Notes under the pieces: model-generated
Told to the model about the DNA's origin: nothing
Seen by the model: the letters and a program-made list of their open reading frames with translations, nothing else
Databases searched by the model: none
Assembly (NCBI GenBank): GCA_037447655.1
Contig: JBBHKE010001834.1
Span: forward strand, 62,001-126,000
Direction of reading: 5' to 3'
Source: Zygnema cylindricum
Lineage: Eukaryota; Streptophyta; Zygnematophyceae; Zygnematales; Zygnemataceae
Length of the DNA: 64,000 bases
Position numbers and translations under genes: made by a program
Shown: positions 33,031 to 44,722 of the stretch, in pieces
Position numbering within the stretch: position 1 is the first letter of the stretch
Layout: each line of letters opens with the position of its first letter

Positions 33031-33910
33031 TGTTGTTTTTGAAAAGCTTTTACGTCTTAGCAAATCTATATCGACACGCGTCATCACATGAGTCACAGTA
33101 CAGGTTTTAGAATGGCACCGACAACGTAGCTGCGACATAGATGGAACTAGCGCAGCTGCGGTTATTTTTGGTTTGTACGGACAAACGCAGCCTGCGACGC
33201 AACGGGTCAAACGCAACTGCGGATATTTTGGTATATAACAACGCAGCTGCTACGCAACAAGACAAACGCAGCTGCGGCGAACTTGTGTATGTGATAACGC
33301 AGCTGCTACGAAGTTGCGGATATTTTTGAATGTAATCAGGAATTGTACTGCGCTACTACGGTCGATTCGAATCAAGTCAACGGACGAGATTCACTAAGCT
33401 AGGCGACAAGTATTTGATTAAATAAACTGTATAGGACTCTCAGTCATATTGAGTGTACAATGATATATTAGTTTTAGCGTGATCAGGTGCACTTAGACCT
33501 TAGTGGCAGTTTAGTTCTTTTGGACGTATCTTGTAGGAACACTTGTATCGGCGGTACAGCACTATGTTGAAGTACAACTAAGTGAAGAAGTATAAGACTT
33601 AGGACGTAGAAGAATTTATGTATCCAGACTTCCAGACTGTGTAATCTGCAGACTGTTTTTGGGAAACTTCTGAGTTGCATATCTTGGTGTATGTTGGATC
33701 AATTGAGCTGAAACTTTGGGAGTTGTCAGTCTTTGTGATATTCTATACTGCTGGTATAGTGTGAAGCAATTTGGTTCATTGTATCAGATTTGGTGTGCTG
33801 TAGAAAACAGCTGGTTGATAGGATTCTTGATAAGCTTCTGTGAGTGTGATTATGTCTACTTCCACTACTACTGCTGATGTTCCACCAGTTCCTGTGGTCG
33901 TAGAACAACA
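33031..33910 (+). mobile_element. Solo LTR (880 bp) nested in the E integrase
   Basis: It starts TGTTGTTTTTGAAAAG and ends GTAGAACAACA, with a perfect 5-bp duplication GAGGC (33026-33030 and 33911-33915). Its ATG at 33852 is 59 nt from the end and encodes an MSTSTTTADVPPVPVVVEQQ-type start. No primer site follows, so it is a solo LTR. The U3 has several ACGCAGCTGC words, as in the solo LTR at 22574. The carried start codon reads into integrase DNA in the wrong frame and meets a TGA at about 33942. Confidence 0.93.
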
Positions 33911-35805
33911 GAGGCGTCCACTATATGGTTACATTCACAGATGACTACTCGAGGTACACTAAAGTCTACTTCATGCAACATAAGAGTGAAGTGTTCACTC
34001 ACTTCAAACATTACAAAGCGTGGGCGGAAAAGCTTCATGGAGTTCAAATCTTGGCGTTGAGATCAGACAATAGAGGAGAATACACATCAAAGGAATTCGA
34101 AGAATTCTTCATTCAAGAAGGTATTAGTCACAATCTTACTGTTCCTTACACACCAGAACAGAATGGTAATTCTGAAAGATTAAATAGAACAGTGACAGAG
34201 AGTGCTCGGTCCATGTTTGCAGATAAAGGGCTAGATTTGAAATCCTGGGTTGAAGCACTGAACTGTGCTTTTTATATTAAGAACAAAATTGCTTCTAGAT
34301 CTGTTAGCACCACACCTTATGAGCTTTGGACAGGAGAGACACCTGATGTTAGCCACTTTAAAATCTTTGTCAGCAAGTGTTTTATTCTAGATACTTCACA
34401 GGATAGATGGAAAATGGAGGCTAAGGGCTTACCAGGTATTTTTATGGGGTATGATAATAATGCAAAACGATATAGGGTTTTTGTATTTGAGAAACAAAAA
34501 GTGATTATTTCTAGGAATATCCAGATTAAAGATGAACAGGATTCGGTTGACCTTTTTAAAGTGCCTGATCAACCAGCGAAGGAAAAGCAAGAATATGTCA
34601 TTTTTCACCATACGCAGCGAGTCTACTTTCCACCGGCAAGTGGGACACCTCTTCCTTCAGTTCCTCTGGTGCTTTTACAGGATGCTTCACCACAAGATAC
34701 GCCTCAGGTGGAAGGAACTACTTCAGACTTTGTACAAGATCAAGTTATGGTTAAACCTAAACAGAAAAATCAGAGGTTGCCGACGATCTCAGCATCAAAA
34801 AATTTGGGGGGAAAGAGATCTAGCAGCCGTCTGCAATCAAGCTCTCACTTTGCTTTTTCTGCAGCTACAAAGGAGCCTTTAACGATCCAGGAGGCCTTCT
34901 CATCGCCTGAGAGAAATCAGTGGATCGAGGCGGTTAACGATGAAATGAAGTCTATTATGGAGGCACAGACATGGGAGCTGGTGGATCTTCCACCGGGCAG
35001 AAAAGCCATCGGCAGCAAATGGGTATTCAAGGTGAAGCTGAACCCGGACAACACCATCGAAAGATATAAGGCGAGACTAGTGGCCAAAGGGTATAATCAA
35101 AAACAAGGTATTGACTTTGAGGAAACCTTCTCTCCAGTTGTCAAATTTCCCACTGTCAGAATTTTGCTAAGTCTAGCGGCTATAGAGAATATGGAAATAC
35201 AACAAATGGATGTTAAAACTGCTTTTTTGCACAGAGAGTTAAAAGAAACCATTTATATGAAACAACCTGAAATGTATGTTGAAAAGGGAAAGGAAGAATT
35301 AGTGTGTAAATTGATGAAATCTTTGTACGGGCTAGAACAAGCCCCACGCCAGTGGAATTTGAAGTTAGATGAGTTTTTGACTGGGCTGGGATTTAAGAGA
35401 ATTAGCTCAGATCATTTTGTATATGACTTACAAGGGGAGGATGGGATACTTTACATTGCTGTATATGTGGATGACTTATTATTAATAAGTAAGTCAATGG
35501 ATGAAACACACCTCATTAAAGCGGCTTTAAGGTCTAGTTTCGAGATGAAGGACCTCGGTGAGGCCAAATACATCTTAGGAATACAGGTAGTAAGAGATAG
35601 AAACAAGAGGCTGATTATGTTGACTCAGAAAGAAGCAATAGGTAACATGCTAGAAAGATTTGAAATAAAAGATGTGAAAGGATCAGTAACTCCCATAGAA
35701 TTAAGGCAGAAACTGGAAGGAATTGATACAGATCCAGGCATAATTGTCGGTGAGAGTTTACAGACAGGGGAGGATGAGTTTATGACTCCAAAGCCATATA
35801 GATAG
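33911..35805 (+). pseudogene. pol: Integrase core-reverse transcriptase, element E
   Basis: A 626-codon open stretch from 33925. Integrase residues Asp48 (LRSDNRGEY) and Glu84 (QNGNSERL), counted from 33925, have the 35-residue spacing of a DD35E integrase. A Pro/Ser/Gln-rich linker (about residues 220-300) leads to RT with TWELVDLPPGRKAIGSKW (near 350), [40 protein letters not shown] and the catalytic YVDDLLLIS (near 513). A TAG at 35803 in KPYR(stop)VVGSLIYF ends it. Apart from the solo LTR and this stop it is well preserved. Confidence 0.92.
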
Positions 35806-36450
35806 GTAGTTGGAAGTCTTATATATTTTATGAATTGTACGAGACCCGACATTGCAGCAGCTATGGGAGTCTTGAGTAGAAGTCTGCAGAATCCTAAAAG
35901 GGCAGACTGGGAAGCAGCGAAAAGAGTGTTGAGATATCTTGCAGGTACTCGAAATCTTAAGCTTGTTCTCGGAGAAGGAGAGGTGAAAATCTAGACGTGG
36001 AGCGATGCTAGCTATGGGGACATGCCAAGCCGGAAATCTACGACCGACTTTGTTCTGAAGATTGGAGATTGAACTTGCTGCTGGAGTAGCAAATTACAAA
36101 AGATTACAGCTCAATCCACAATAGAGTCAAAATATATGGCAGCAGCTTTTGCCCTCAAGGAGCTCCTATGGGTCAAGTCCATTTTACAAGAACTTGGGTA
36201 TATGCAAACTGGCCCTCAAGCTATCTGGTGTGACAACCAAGCTGCCATAGCAATTGCCTCTAACCCCAGCCATCACTTTAAGAGCAAACACATGGATGTT
36301 AGACTTCACTTTGTTAGAGGAAAAGTACTTGCAAAAGTCGTTAAATTGTATTATTTACCAGATGAGAAGATGGTGGCTGACATGTTAACAAAAGCCCTTC
36401 CTGCTCCTAAGTTACAGTTTTGCAGAGATGCTATCAGACTAAGTGAGTAA
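35806..36450 (+). pseudogene. pol: RT thumb and RNase H, element E
   Basis: The same frame continues after the TAG: SLIYFMNCTRPDIAAAMGV, then TWSDASYGDMPS (after a second stop at about 35992), STIESKYMAAA and WCDNQAAIAIASNPSHHFK, ending in a TAA near 36448. In the E-A-E-Y/E-S-Q/K-Y block the usual second acidic residue differs (ESK). RNase H removes the RNA template. Three in-frame stops are visible. Confidence 0.88.
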
Positions 36451-36461
36451 CTGAGTCTAAA

Positions 36462-36956
36462 GATTTAGGGGAGTGTTGTAATTTATAAATCTTTATTTCA
36501 GTCAAGGATATTTTTCCTAGAAGTCTGCTGTAATACTTACCTCAAATAGTGTTACAGTAGCAAAAGGTACAGTAGAGTGTATTGTACTTTTCCAAGGACA
36601 CGTGTCGGCGAAATAACGTATGCAGGTTTTTCGAAGTAGCGCCGACAGTCAGCCATACGTGTCAAAAAGTTGACGACGCGATTCACATGATCGGACGAAC
36701 GGGATTTGTCCCGAGTATTCCAGAAACATATGGTACAGCTCGACGGTACCATCGTTGATCGAATTTGCTCCAACGGACGCAGTTCACCAAAGACCACAAG
36801 CGCGATTTACGAGGGACCACAAGCGTGATTCGCGTGGGACCACAAGTGACGAAGCACTCAGGTGCTTCGTACTACATGACCACATTCGGCTGGACTTTAA
36901 CGGTCATTGCTGACTAAGCATTAGGAACGTTTTTTGTACGGTTAGAACGTTTTGTG
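36462..36956 (+). mobile_element. Polypurine tract and truncated 3' LTR of element E
   Basis: The purine tract GATTTAGGGGAG (36462-36473) precedes TGTTGTAATTTAT. About 483 bp of LTR follow, matching 30426-30930, then the sequence switches to satellite at GAACGTTTTGTG(TTAAAAAA). The missing half would have included the gag start. A ~20-bp stretch (30460-30480 region) present in the 5' LTR is absent here. Confidence 0.9.
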
Positions 36957-38970
36957 TTAAAAAAAACTATTGTTAGCGCAAACACAAATTTGAGTTATAA
37001 ACATCGTTTAGAGTTTATTTTAACTATTTTTTTGAGCGTTAACAATAGAAAGTATTTGCTACCACTATTGTTGTTAGCGCAAACACAAACTTGTGTTACA
37101 AACATGGTTTGAAGTTTATTTTACCTATTTTTGTGACCACAAATAATTAACGTTGTTTGTTACGATTGTCTTTGTTAGCGCGAATTCAAATTTGTGTTAG
37201 AAAAATTGTTTAGGGTTTTTCTGAACAATTTTTGTGAGCGTTTAGAGTATAAAGTGTTCGTCACCACTATTGTTGTTAGCGCAAACTCAAATTTGTGTTA
37301 GAAACATATTTTTGGGTTTTTTTAACTATTTTTCTGAGCGTTAACAATATAAAGTGTTTGTTACCACTATTGTTGTTAGCGAAAACACAAACTTGTGATA
37401 CAAACATGGTTTGGAGTTTATTTTACTTCTTTTTGTGACCGCGAACAATAAATGTTCTTTGTTACAAATATCTTTGTGAGCGCAAACTCAAATTTGTGTT
37501 ACAAACGTGGTTTAGGATTTTTTTAAATTCTTTTTGTGTGCGTAAGCAAGAAACTTTGTTCGTAAATATTTTTTTATTTAACTCAAAGACAAATTAGTGT
37601 TGAAAACAAAGTTTAGGGGTTTTTTTTTACATTTTTTTGAGCGTAATAATAAACGTATTTTATTAAAAAACAACTATTGTTAGCGCAAACACAAATTTGA
37701 GTTATAAACAACGTTTAAAGTTTATTTTATCTATTTTTATGTGCGTTAACAATAATAAGTGTTTGTTACAAGTATTGTTGTTAACGCAAACACATACTTG
37801 TGTTACAAACATGGTTCGGAGTTTATTTTACCTTTTTTTGTAACCACGAACAATAACTTGTTTGTTACAAATATCTTTGTTAGCGCAAACTCAAATTTGT
37901 GTTATAACCATGGTTCAGGAATATTTCAAACTCTCTCTCTGTGTGCGTAAGCAATGAACTTTATTCGTAAATTTTGTGTAGTTAACACAAACACAAATTT
38001 GTGTTGAAAACAAATTTTAGGATTTTTTGTTACTGGTTTTGTGAGCGTAATAATAAATGTTTTTTGTTAAAAAAACTTTTGTTAGCGCAAACACAAATTT
38101 GAGTTATAAACATCGTTTAGAGTTTATTTGATCTATTTTTGTGAGTGTTAACAATAAAAAGTGTTTGTTAACATTATTGCTATTAGCGAAAACACAAACA
38201 TTTGTTACTTACACGGTTCGGAGTTTATATTACCTTTTGTTTGACCGCGAACAGTAAACATTGTTTGTTACAAATATCTTTGTTAGCGCAAACTCAAATT
38301 TGTGTTAACTACATTGTTTAGGGTTTTTTTTTCAACTATTTTTGTGAGCGTTAACAATGTTAAGTGTTTTATAGCAGTATTGTTGTTAGCACAAACACAA
38401 ATATAAGGTATAAACATGGTTTGGTGTTTTTTCAAAGATTTTTGTGAGCATAAACAATGTAAAGTGTTCGATGGCACTATTGTTGTTAGCGCAAACGAAA
38501 AATTATGTTACAAACATGGTTCGGAGTTTATTTTACCTCTTTTATTAACCCCGATTAATAAATGTTTTTGGTTACAAAAAACTATTGTCAGCTCAAAAAC
38601 ATATTTGAGTTATAAACATGGTTTAGAGTTTATTTTAACTATTTTTGTGAGCGTTAACAATAGAGAGTGTTTGTTACCACTATTGTTGTTAGCCTAATCA
38701 AAAACATGTGTTACTTACATGGTTCGGAGTTTAAATTTCTTTTTTTTTTTACCGCAAATAGTAAACGTTGTTAGTTACAAATATCTTTGTTAGCGCAAAC
38801 TCAAATTTGTGTTAACAACATAGTTTAAGGTTATTTTTTTAACTATTTTTGTGAGCGTTAACAATGTTAAGTGTTTCATAGCAGTATTGTTGTTAGCACA
38901 AACACAATTATAAGGTATAAACATGGTTTGGTGTTTCTTTTACCTCTTTTAGTGACCAGGAACAATAAAC
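36957..38970. repeat. Satellite block 3
   Basis: About ten dimers of the TTGTTTGTTAC form. Many half-units include TTAGGGGTTTTTTT with GAGCGTAATAATAAACG and AAAAAACTATTGTTAGCGC, a variant also present in block 2, showing that blocks 2 and 3 were one array before element E inserted. Confidence 0.92.
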
Positions 38971-39243
38971 GTTGTGGTCACCTAAGGAGCTGGTTTCTTC
39001 TCCAGCTGGTCTTCCTTAATCTATATCTTCTTTTTGATCTCTTACTACATTCTGGTCTCTTCATAGAGTTTAAATTTCTGCCATGGTTTGTCTTCCTATT
39101 ACCCCTTTAACATGTGGATTTCCTCACAAAATTTTGGTCTTTTTCCGTAAACCTGCCACTCCCCTTAAGTGTATATATTTTAAAAAATTTCATTCTGATC
39201 CCCTTTTCATTTAGTTGCTCTTTCCTCTTCCTAACATTTTTCC
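38971..39243 (-). other. 3' untranslated end of element F (approximate)
   Basis: Between the satellite and the F gag stop. On the minus strand a purine-rich ACTTAAGGGGAGT (39158-39170) resembles the polypurine tracts of the other elements, but the following TGGCAGG is not an LTR start, and no 3' LTR of F is present. The left junction with the satellite at about 38970 has no target duplication, so this end is probably deleted. Confidence 0.5.
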
Positions 39244-40783
39244 TTATTTTTCATATTCCTCCAATTTTATGACTTTTTCCCTCTCATAAACTTCCTTTCT
39301 TAGCCTCATTTTCCTAACAATTTCTACCGGATCTTCGCTGAGTTCATTAATTTTTAAATCCACAATATTTTCCACTTCTGGTGTTAATTCCCCATCTTGT
39401 GTTAATTCACCATTTTCTCTATCATCATCTTCCTCTTTTACTCAACTTTTCTCCTCCTCTTCTCTTTGCCCTTCTCTAAGTTTTGTTTTCAGTTTAGAAT
39501 TCCCAATGTCTAAAGAATATTCTGCATCCAATTTTAAATGTACTTCACTATCTTTTACTCCCCTTTCTTCAAGAATCTCATCTCCTTGTAAGTCATTTTC
39601 ACACACTAATTTATCACAAAAAGGACTCACAAACACCAAGTATTTTTCAATCTCTTCTTTCTCCACACTATCTTTAATAACCACACTATTTTCAATTCCT
39701 TCCACTTCTACTTTCAGGTGCCCTTCACTCCCTTCAACTCCTCCTATTCCGATAACCCTTTCTTTTCGTAAGTTTGTGTCACTTACCAATCTGCCATCAA
39801 AGGCATTGTCAGTAGAAAAATCCTTTTCTTTTACCTCTTCCTCCACTCCATTTTCTGTGGCAACAAACTTTCCCTTTCCTTCCTCTTTCACCATATTCCG
39901 AAAAACATAGACAGTCGGTAAGTAAACAAATTCGTCAACCGAAGGTGTAAGTCTTCTATCATTGGTCAAGTCTTGTTCCTCACTCATAAACGCACTTGTT
40001 TCTCTCCTTGTTGAGGGACGAACTTGGTTGTTGTCCCATTCATCTCTGAATTTTCCTGTAACACATGCACTTTTGTATGATGGACATACCCTGAAGGTAT
40101 GTCCTAAATCATTACAATAAAAACAATTTTTAGGTCCATTTCCGGACATACTGTTACCTCTAATTTTCCGAAACTGTGACTTAGAAATCTCCATATTCCT
40201 TTCAAGGATCTTTTTACTATCTTCTTCATCTAACACTATGCGGATTCCCATGCTTAAATTCCAATCCATTTTATCAATTTGAGTGAGTCTATTTGATGCA
40301 TTTCTATAGTCACTAGGTAAGCCTCTCATTAATAAGACAACCTGTTGTGCATCTGTAAAGCTTCCTTCTGCCAAAGCATTTTTCTGCAAATAATCTTTCT
40401 ATACCAGTACAATACTCCACCATGCTTCCGCCTACATACTTATATCCAAAAAGTTTAGTGGCGCTACTACACCAATGATACAAAGACGTTTCTGAATACC
40501 TACATTCTAGACATTTCCATAGTTCAGCTGCATTTTTCATCTTAAGGTATGTCATTACCAATTTCTCTGTCAAGGAGTTCTTGATAACCCTTAGACACTC
40601 ACGGTTCTTCGTCTCCCATCCACTTGATGTTTCGGCCAAAGTCCCATCCACTACATCACTTAGCTCGATAACCTCGAAGTACCTCTCGATCATACACTTC
40701 CAGTAGTAATAGTTAGATCCATCAAATATGGGTAGCCATGGGCGCGGGCCCATAACCTGTTGTCCATAGCCTATTTCAGCCAT
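39244..40783 (-). pseudogene. gag: Gag-only protein with acidic C-terminal extension, element F
   Basis: Start ATG at 40783 inside the LTR: MAEIGYGQQVMGPRPWLPIF. A capsid domain follows (FDGSNYYYWKCMIERYFEV), one frameshift near 40385, then LLMRGLPSDYRNASNRL and an intact CCHC knuckle, CFYCNDLGHTFRVC (near 40110). Instead of a protease, about 220 residues rich in Glu, Asp, Lys and Val follow to a TGA at 39442. The frame stays open for 65 more codons, including EIVRKMRLRKEVYERE, to a TAA at 39244. No D-T/S-G motif, integrase or RT follows. Disabled now, but built like a nonautonomous gag carrier. Confidence 0.82.
40746..40757 (-). promoter_or_regulatory. Primer-binding site, element F
   Basis: On the minus strand GGTTATGGGCCC, the full 12-base complement of GGGCCCAUAACC in the anticodon arm of initiator tRNA-Met, directly after the LTR end CAACA. 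This is the best match in the window. Confidence 0.85.
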
Positions 40784-42059
40784 GGATTACTCACGGAAGA
40801 CACCCACAGACTACCTCAAAACAGCTGTGTTTTAGACAACACAGATTACTCCACAATAACCAAAAACAGCTGAAACTGCACCAGTAAGCAGTATATCCTA
40901 AACACTGTGACCTCTCAAAGTTATAACCAAATCCACCAAGGGGTCCACTGGTTATGAGCCTCAGAGTTTCCTAAAAACAGCTGACAGCTTATCAAACTAA
41001 CCAATTAAGTCTCTTAGAGAATTCTACAGAAACATCAGAACAGAATGAAACTACACAACCATATATTTTCTATATTATAGAACATACACACAAATTTTCA
41101 TATTCAGATATCAATCAGAGTGATCACACTGACAGGTCAAAGATGCAGAAAACAGTTTGCCATTACTTTGATAAATTCAGCTGATAATAGAATAAACTAA
41201 GTCCTACAAGTTTATACTCACAAAGTTATCTACTGAGCCCTAAACTAATAAAATAGCTACACGTGTAATATATAACGACAATGTACGTCAACGGTACATC
41301 TACTGTACCGGAGGTACGTCTAAACCCTAATTATGACTTTTATCTAATTTCACTATTGCAACACTAAAAAGTAATTCACTACATACAAATTAACGATGTT
41401 TCAGATATTAACAAATAGGAGCCGTGCATAAATTTGTGTCACTTGCTTAGTCAGCAATTTAATTATCCGTCCAAGCGTTCGTACAAGTCAGCTCCGAATT
41501 CACGGATCCCCATTAGATGTAAAGTAAATCTTCGCCATGGACGACACGCGTCCAAATGACTATCCCAATGTGGTCCCATTTCGAATCGAGTCCGTCGACT
41601 CGATTCGTATCCGCCGTTTATTCTTTGTCGTGTATTGTAGCATAGTTCATATACGTCCAGCCGACTGTTGCTGTGCGGTACGAAACACCTGAGTGCGTAC
41701 GGCATGTTTCGTCATTTGTGGTCCCGTACGAATCGCGTCCGTCGACACGATTCGAATCAACGTTCCATACTGATTTCGCACAGTACATTTTCCGGAAAAC
41801 TTCATCCGTCCGATTTTGCGAATTCGCTCGTTCGATATGCGACACCTTTATGTGAGTGTCGGCGGCATTCCAAAATACCTGCAAAGTCCTCATATGCCGA
41901 CGCGTGTCCCTGTAGAAGTACGGTATACTCTTTTATCCTTATAGTACTGTAACACTATTAGTGGTCAATACTAAAGTGTTCACACTAAAAAATATTCTAA
42001 GTACTAATCCCTCTCTCACTGACCCATTTACTGAGTACTAAAGTTTTCAAATCACAACA
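40758..42059 (-). mobile_element. 5' LTR of element F (1302 bp)
   Basis: On the minus strand it starts TGTTGTGATTTG at 42059 and ends GGACAACA at 40758. The gag ATG at 40783 leaves 26 nt of LTR-coded gag, shorter than the 59 nt elsewhere. It contains GGGACCACAAATGACG and other motifs shared with the E and H LTRs. It is inserted in the RNase H region of element H (AAGAGAGTTTTGAGATATCT at its outer edge). The partner target duplication cannot be seen because the far end is lost. Confidence 0.85.
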
Positions 42060-44722
42060 CCTGTAAGATATCTCAAAACTCTCTTTGCAACTTTTCAGTA
42101 TGCCCTCTCAAGATTTTGCACATTTTTACTTAAGACTCCCACAGCTGCTGCAATGTTAGGTCTTATTGAATTTATGAAGTATATGAGACTTCTTACTACC
42201 TGTCTATATGGCTTTGAAGCCATAAACTCTTCCTCCCCTAACTCTAGGCTCTCACTAACCATTATGCCTGAGTTAGACTCATTTCCATCAAGCTTCTGCC
42301 TAAATTCCATGGGAGTTACACATCCTTTTGCATCTTTCATTTCAAATTTCTCCAGCATATTATTTATTGCTTCTTTTTGGGTCAACATAATGTGTTTTCT
42401 GTTTCTGTCTCTATCTACCTGTATACCTAAGATATTCTGTCTCTATCTATCTGTATACCTAAGATATACTTAGATTCACTGAGGTCATTCATCTCAAATC
42501 TCGACCTTAAAGCCGCTTTAATACGGTTTATCTCATCCATTGACTCTCTTATTAGAAGTAAGTCATCCACATATACAGCATTATAAAGTATCCCATCCTC
42601 CCCTTGCAGTACATATATTGAATGATTAGAACTAATTCTTTAAAATCCTAGTCCAGTAAAAAATTCATCTAGCTTTAGGTTCTACTGTCTGGGGGCTTGT
42701 TTTAGCCCATACAAAGATTTTATTAGTTTACATACTAAGTTTTTTTTACCTTTATTTTCATACATTTCTGATTGTTTCATGTAAATTGTTTCCTCTACCT
42801 CTCTATGCAAGAAGGCAGTCTTAACGTCCATTTGGTGGACTTCCATTTTTTCTATAGCAACCAAACTTAATAGAATTTTGACAGTGGGAAATTTGACAAT
42901 TGGAGAGAAGGTTTTCTAAAAATGAATACTTACCTTCTGATTGTAACCTTTGGCCACAAGTCTGGCCTTGTATCTTTCAATGGTGTTGTTCGGGTTGAGT
43001 TTCACTTTGAACATCCATTTGCTCCCGATGGCTTTCTTGCTCGGAGGAAGATCCACCAGCTCCCACTTCTGCGCCTTTATGATGCACTTCATTTCATTGT
43101 TCACTGCCTCAATCAAGTGATTTCTCTTCGGTGATGAGAAGGCCTCCCGAATTGTTAGAGGCTCTAATGTGGCTGCAGAGAGAGAAAAATGTGAGATTTC
43201 TTGCAGACGGCTGCTAGAATTCTTTCCCCCCGAAAATTTTGATGTTGAAATTGTCGTTAACCTGCGATTTGTTGTCCTGTTCTGAGCTGTTACATGTGTT
43301 GAAACTAGATTTGGATTTGGTGGTTCCATGTCTGTAGAAACTTGTTTAGATGCTGGTGCCGAATCTGGTTCTGCACCTGGTGGTGCATCTGGGAGAGGAA
43401 CCTGTGGAGATGTAGTTGTAGAAGATGATTGTGACTGAAAATAAACATGTTGATTATGCTGAAAAATCACATATTCTTGTACTTTTCCTATCTGATTGCT
43501 TTTGGTGTCCTTGAAGAGATCAACCAATTCTTGTTCATCTTTCAATTGGATGTTTTTACATATAAAAACTTTCTTGTTCTCTAAAACATATACCCTATAA
43601 CCATTTGCATTGTCATCATAACCCATAAAGATCCCAAGTAAGCCCTTAGCTTCCAATTTCCATCTATTCTGTGATGTGTCTAAGAAAAAACATTTGCAGT
43701 CAAATACTTGAAAGCGACTGACATCCGCTTTCATCCCTGTCCACAATTCATAAGGTGTAGTTTTAACCAATCTAGATGCTATTCTGTTTTTAATATAAAC
43801 CGCACAAGTAAATGCTTCAGCCCAAAATTTTAGATCTAGACCCTTGTCTGCAAGCATTGATCTAGCACTTTCTGTTACGGTTCTATTTAATCTTTCAGAC
43901 ACACCATTCTGTTCCGGTGTGTATGGAACTGTCAGATTATGATTGATACCTTTTTGGAGGAGAAACTGTTTAAATTCCTTTAAAATACATTCTCTGCCGT
44001 TGTCTGATCTGAGTGCCAAGATCGCATCTCCATGAAACTTTTTTGCCCATGCCTTGTAGTGTTTAAAGTGTAAACACTTCACTTTTACGCTGCATGAAGT
44101 AAACTTTGGTGAACCTTGAATAGTCATCAGTGAATGTAACCATATAGTGGACACCTTCGGCTGATGGTACTTGCGATGGTCCGAGAACATCCGAGTGGAT
44201 AAGTTGCAGAAATTTGAGCGATCTGTGGTCAGATTGTTGTGGAAAAGGTAAACTGTGGATCTTTCCAAGTGAGCATCCATCACATGATTTCACAAGTTGA
44301 GAAATAAGAGAAACACCCTTAACCTTTCCTGCATTCACCATCTTTTGTAGACTATCATAATTAACATATCCTAATCTCTTATGCCATAACTCATTGATAG
44401 ATGACACAATTGAATAGAGAACATCATTTTCTTTGTATTCAACCATATCCATTATATACATCTTACTTGCATCCCTAGTGCCTCTTACTGCAACTTTACC
44501 TAGCTTGCTAATAACGTGTCTGCCTTTTTTGAGGATTATATCAAAGCTGTTACTCGCTACCAAAGAGGTAGAGAATAGATTCTTTTTGAAATCTGATACA
44601 TACAACACATTGTGGAGAGTCTTTTTTGCGGAATTTCCCCTCACGTCTACCATCAAAGATACATCACCCTGAGCTGAAATTTGCACACTCATGCCGCAAG
44701 CATTGTAGATGTTTCTGGTGCT
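42060..44722 (-). pseudogene. pol: Protease/integrase/RT remnant, element H
   Basis: On the minus strand: MSVQISAQGDVSLMVDV (from 44692), [138 protein letters not shown] and a final SIRPNIAAAVGVLSKN. Gag and the protease active site are missing at the 5' side. Frameshifts lie near 44070, 42900, 42680 and 42390, and a 42-bp duplication (TCTGTCTCTATCTA words, 42405-42465) disrupts RT. F inserted at its RNase H end. Confidence 0.9.

Larger units (their letters stand above)
30426..36956 (+). mobile_element. Ty1/copia element E (6.5 kb with nested solo LTR)
   Basis: A plus-strand element in the satellite: LTR 30426-31452, gag, protease, integrase (interrupted by a solo LTR 33031-33910), RT, RNase H, polypurine tract, truncated LTR 36474-36956. 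Intact coding stretches are the longest in the window (626 codons). No 5-bp target duplication is visible because the right end of the 3' LTR is deleted. Confidence 0.93.

Noticed and set aside
39158-39170. Start of a 3' LTR for element F
   Set aside because: The purine tract fits, but the following TGGCAGG does not match the F LTR start TGTTGTGATT, and no LTR similarity follows.
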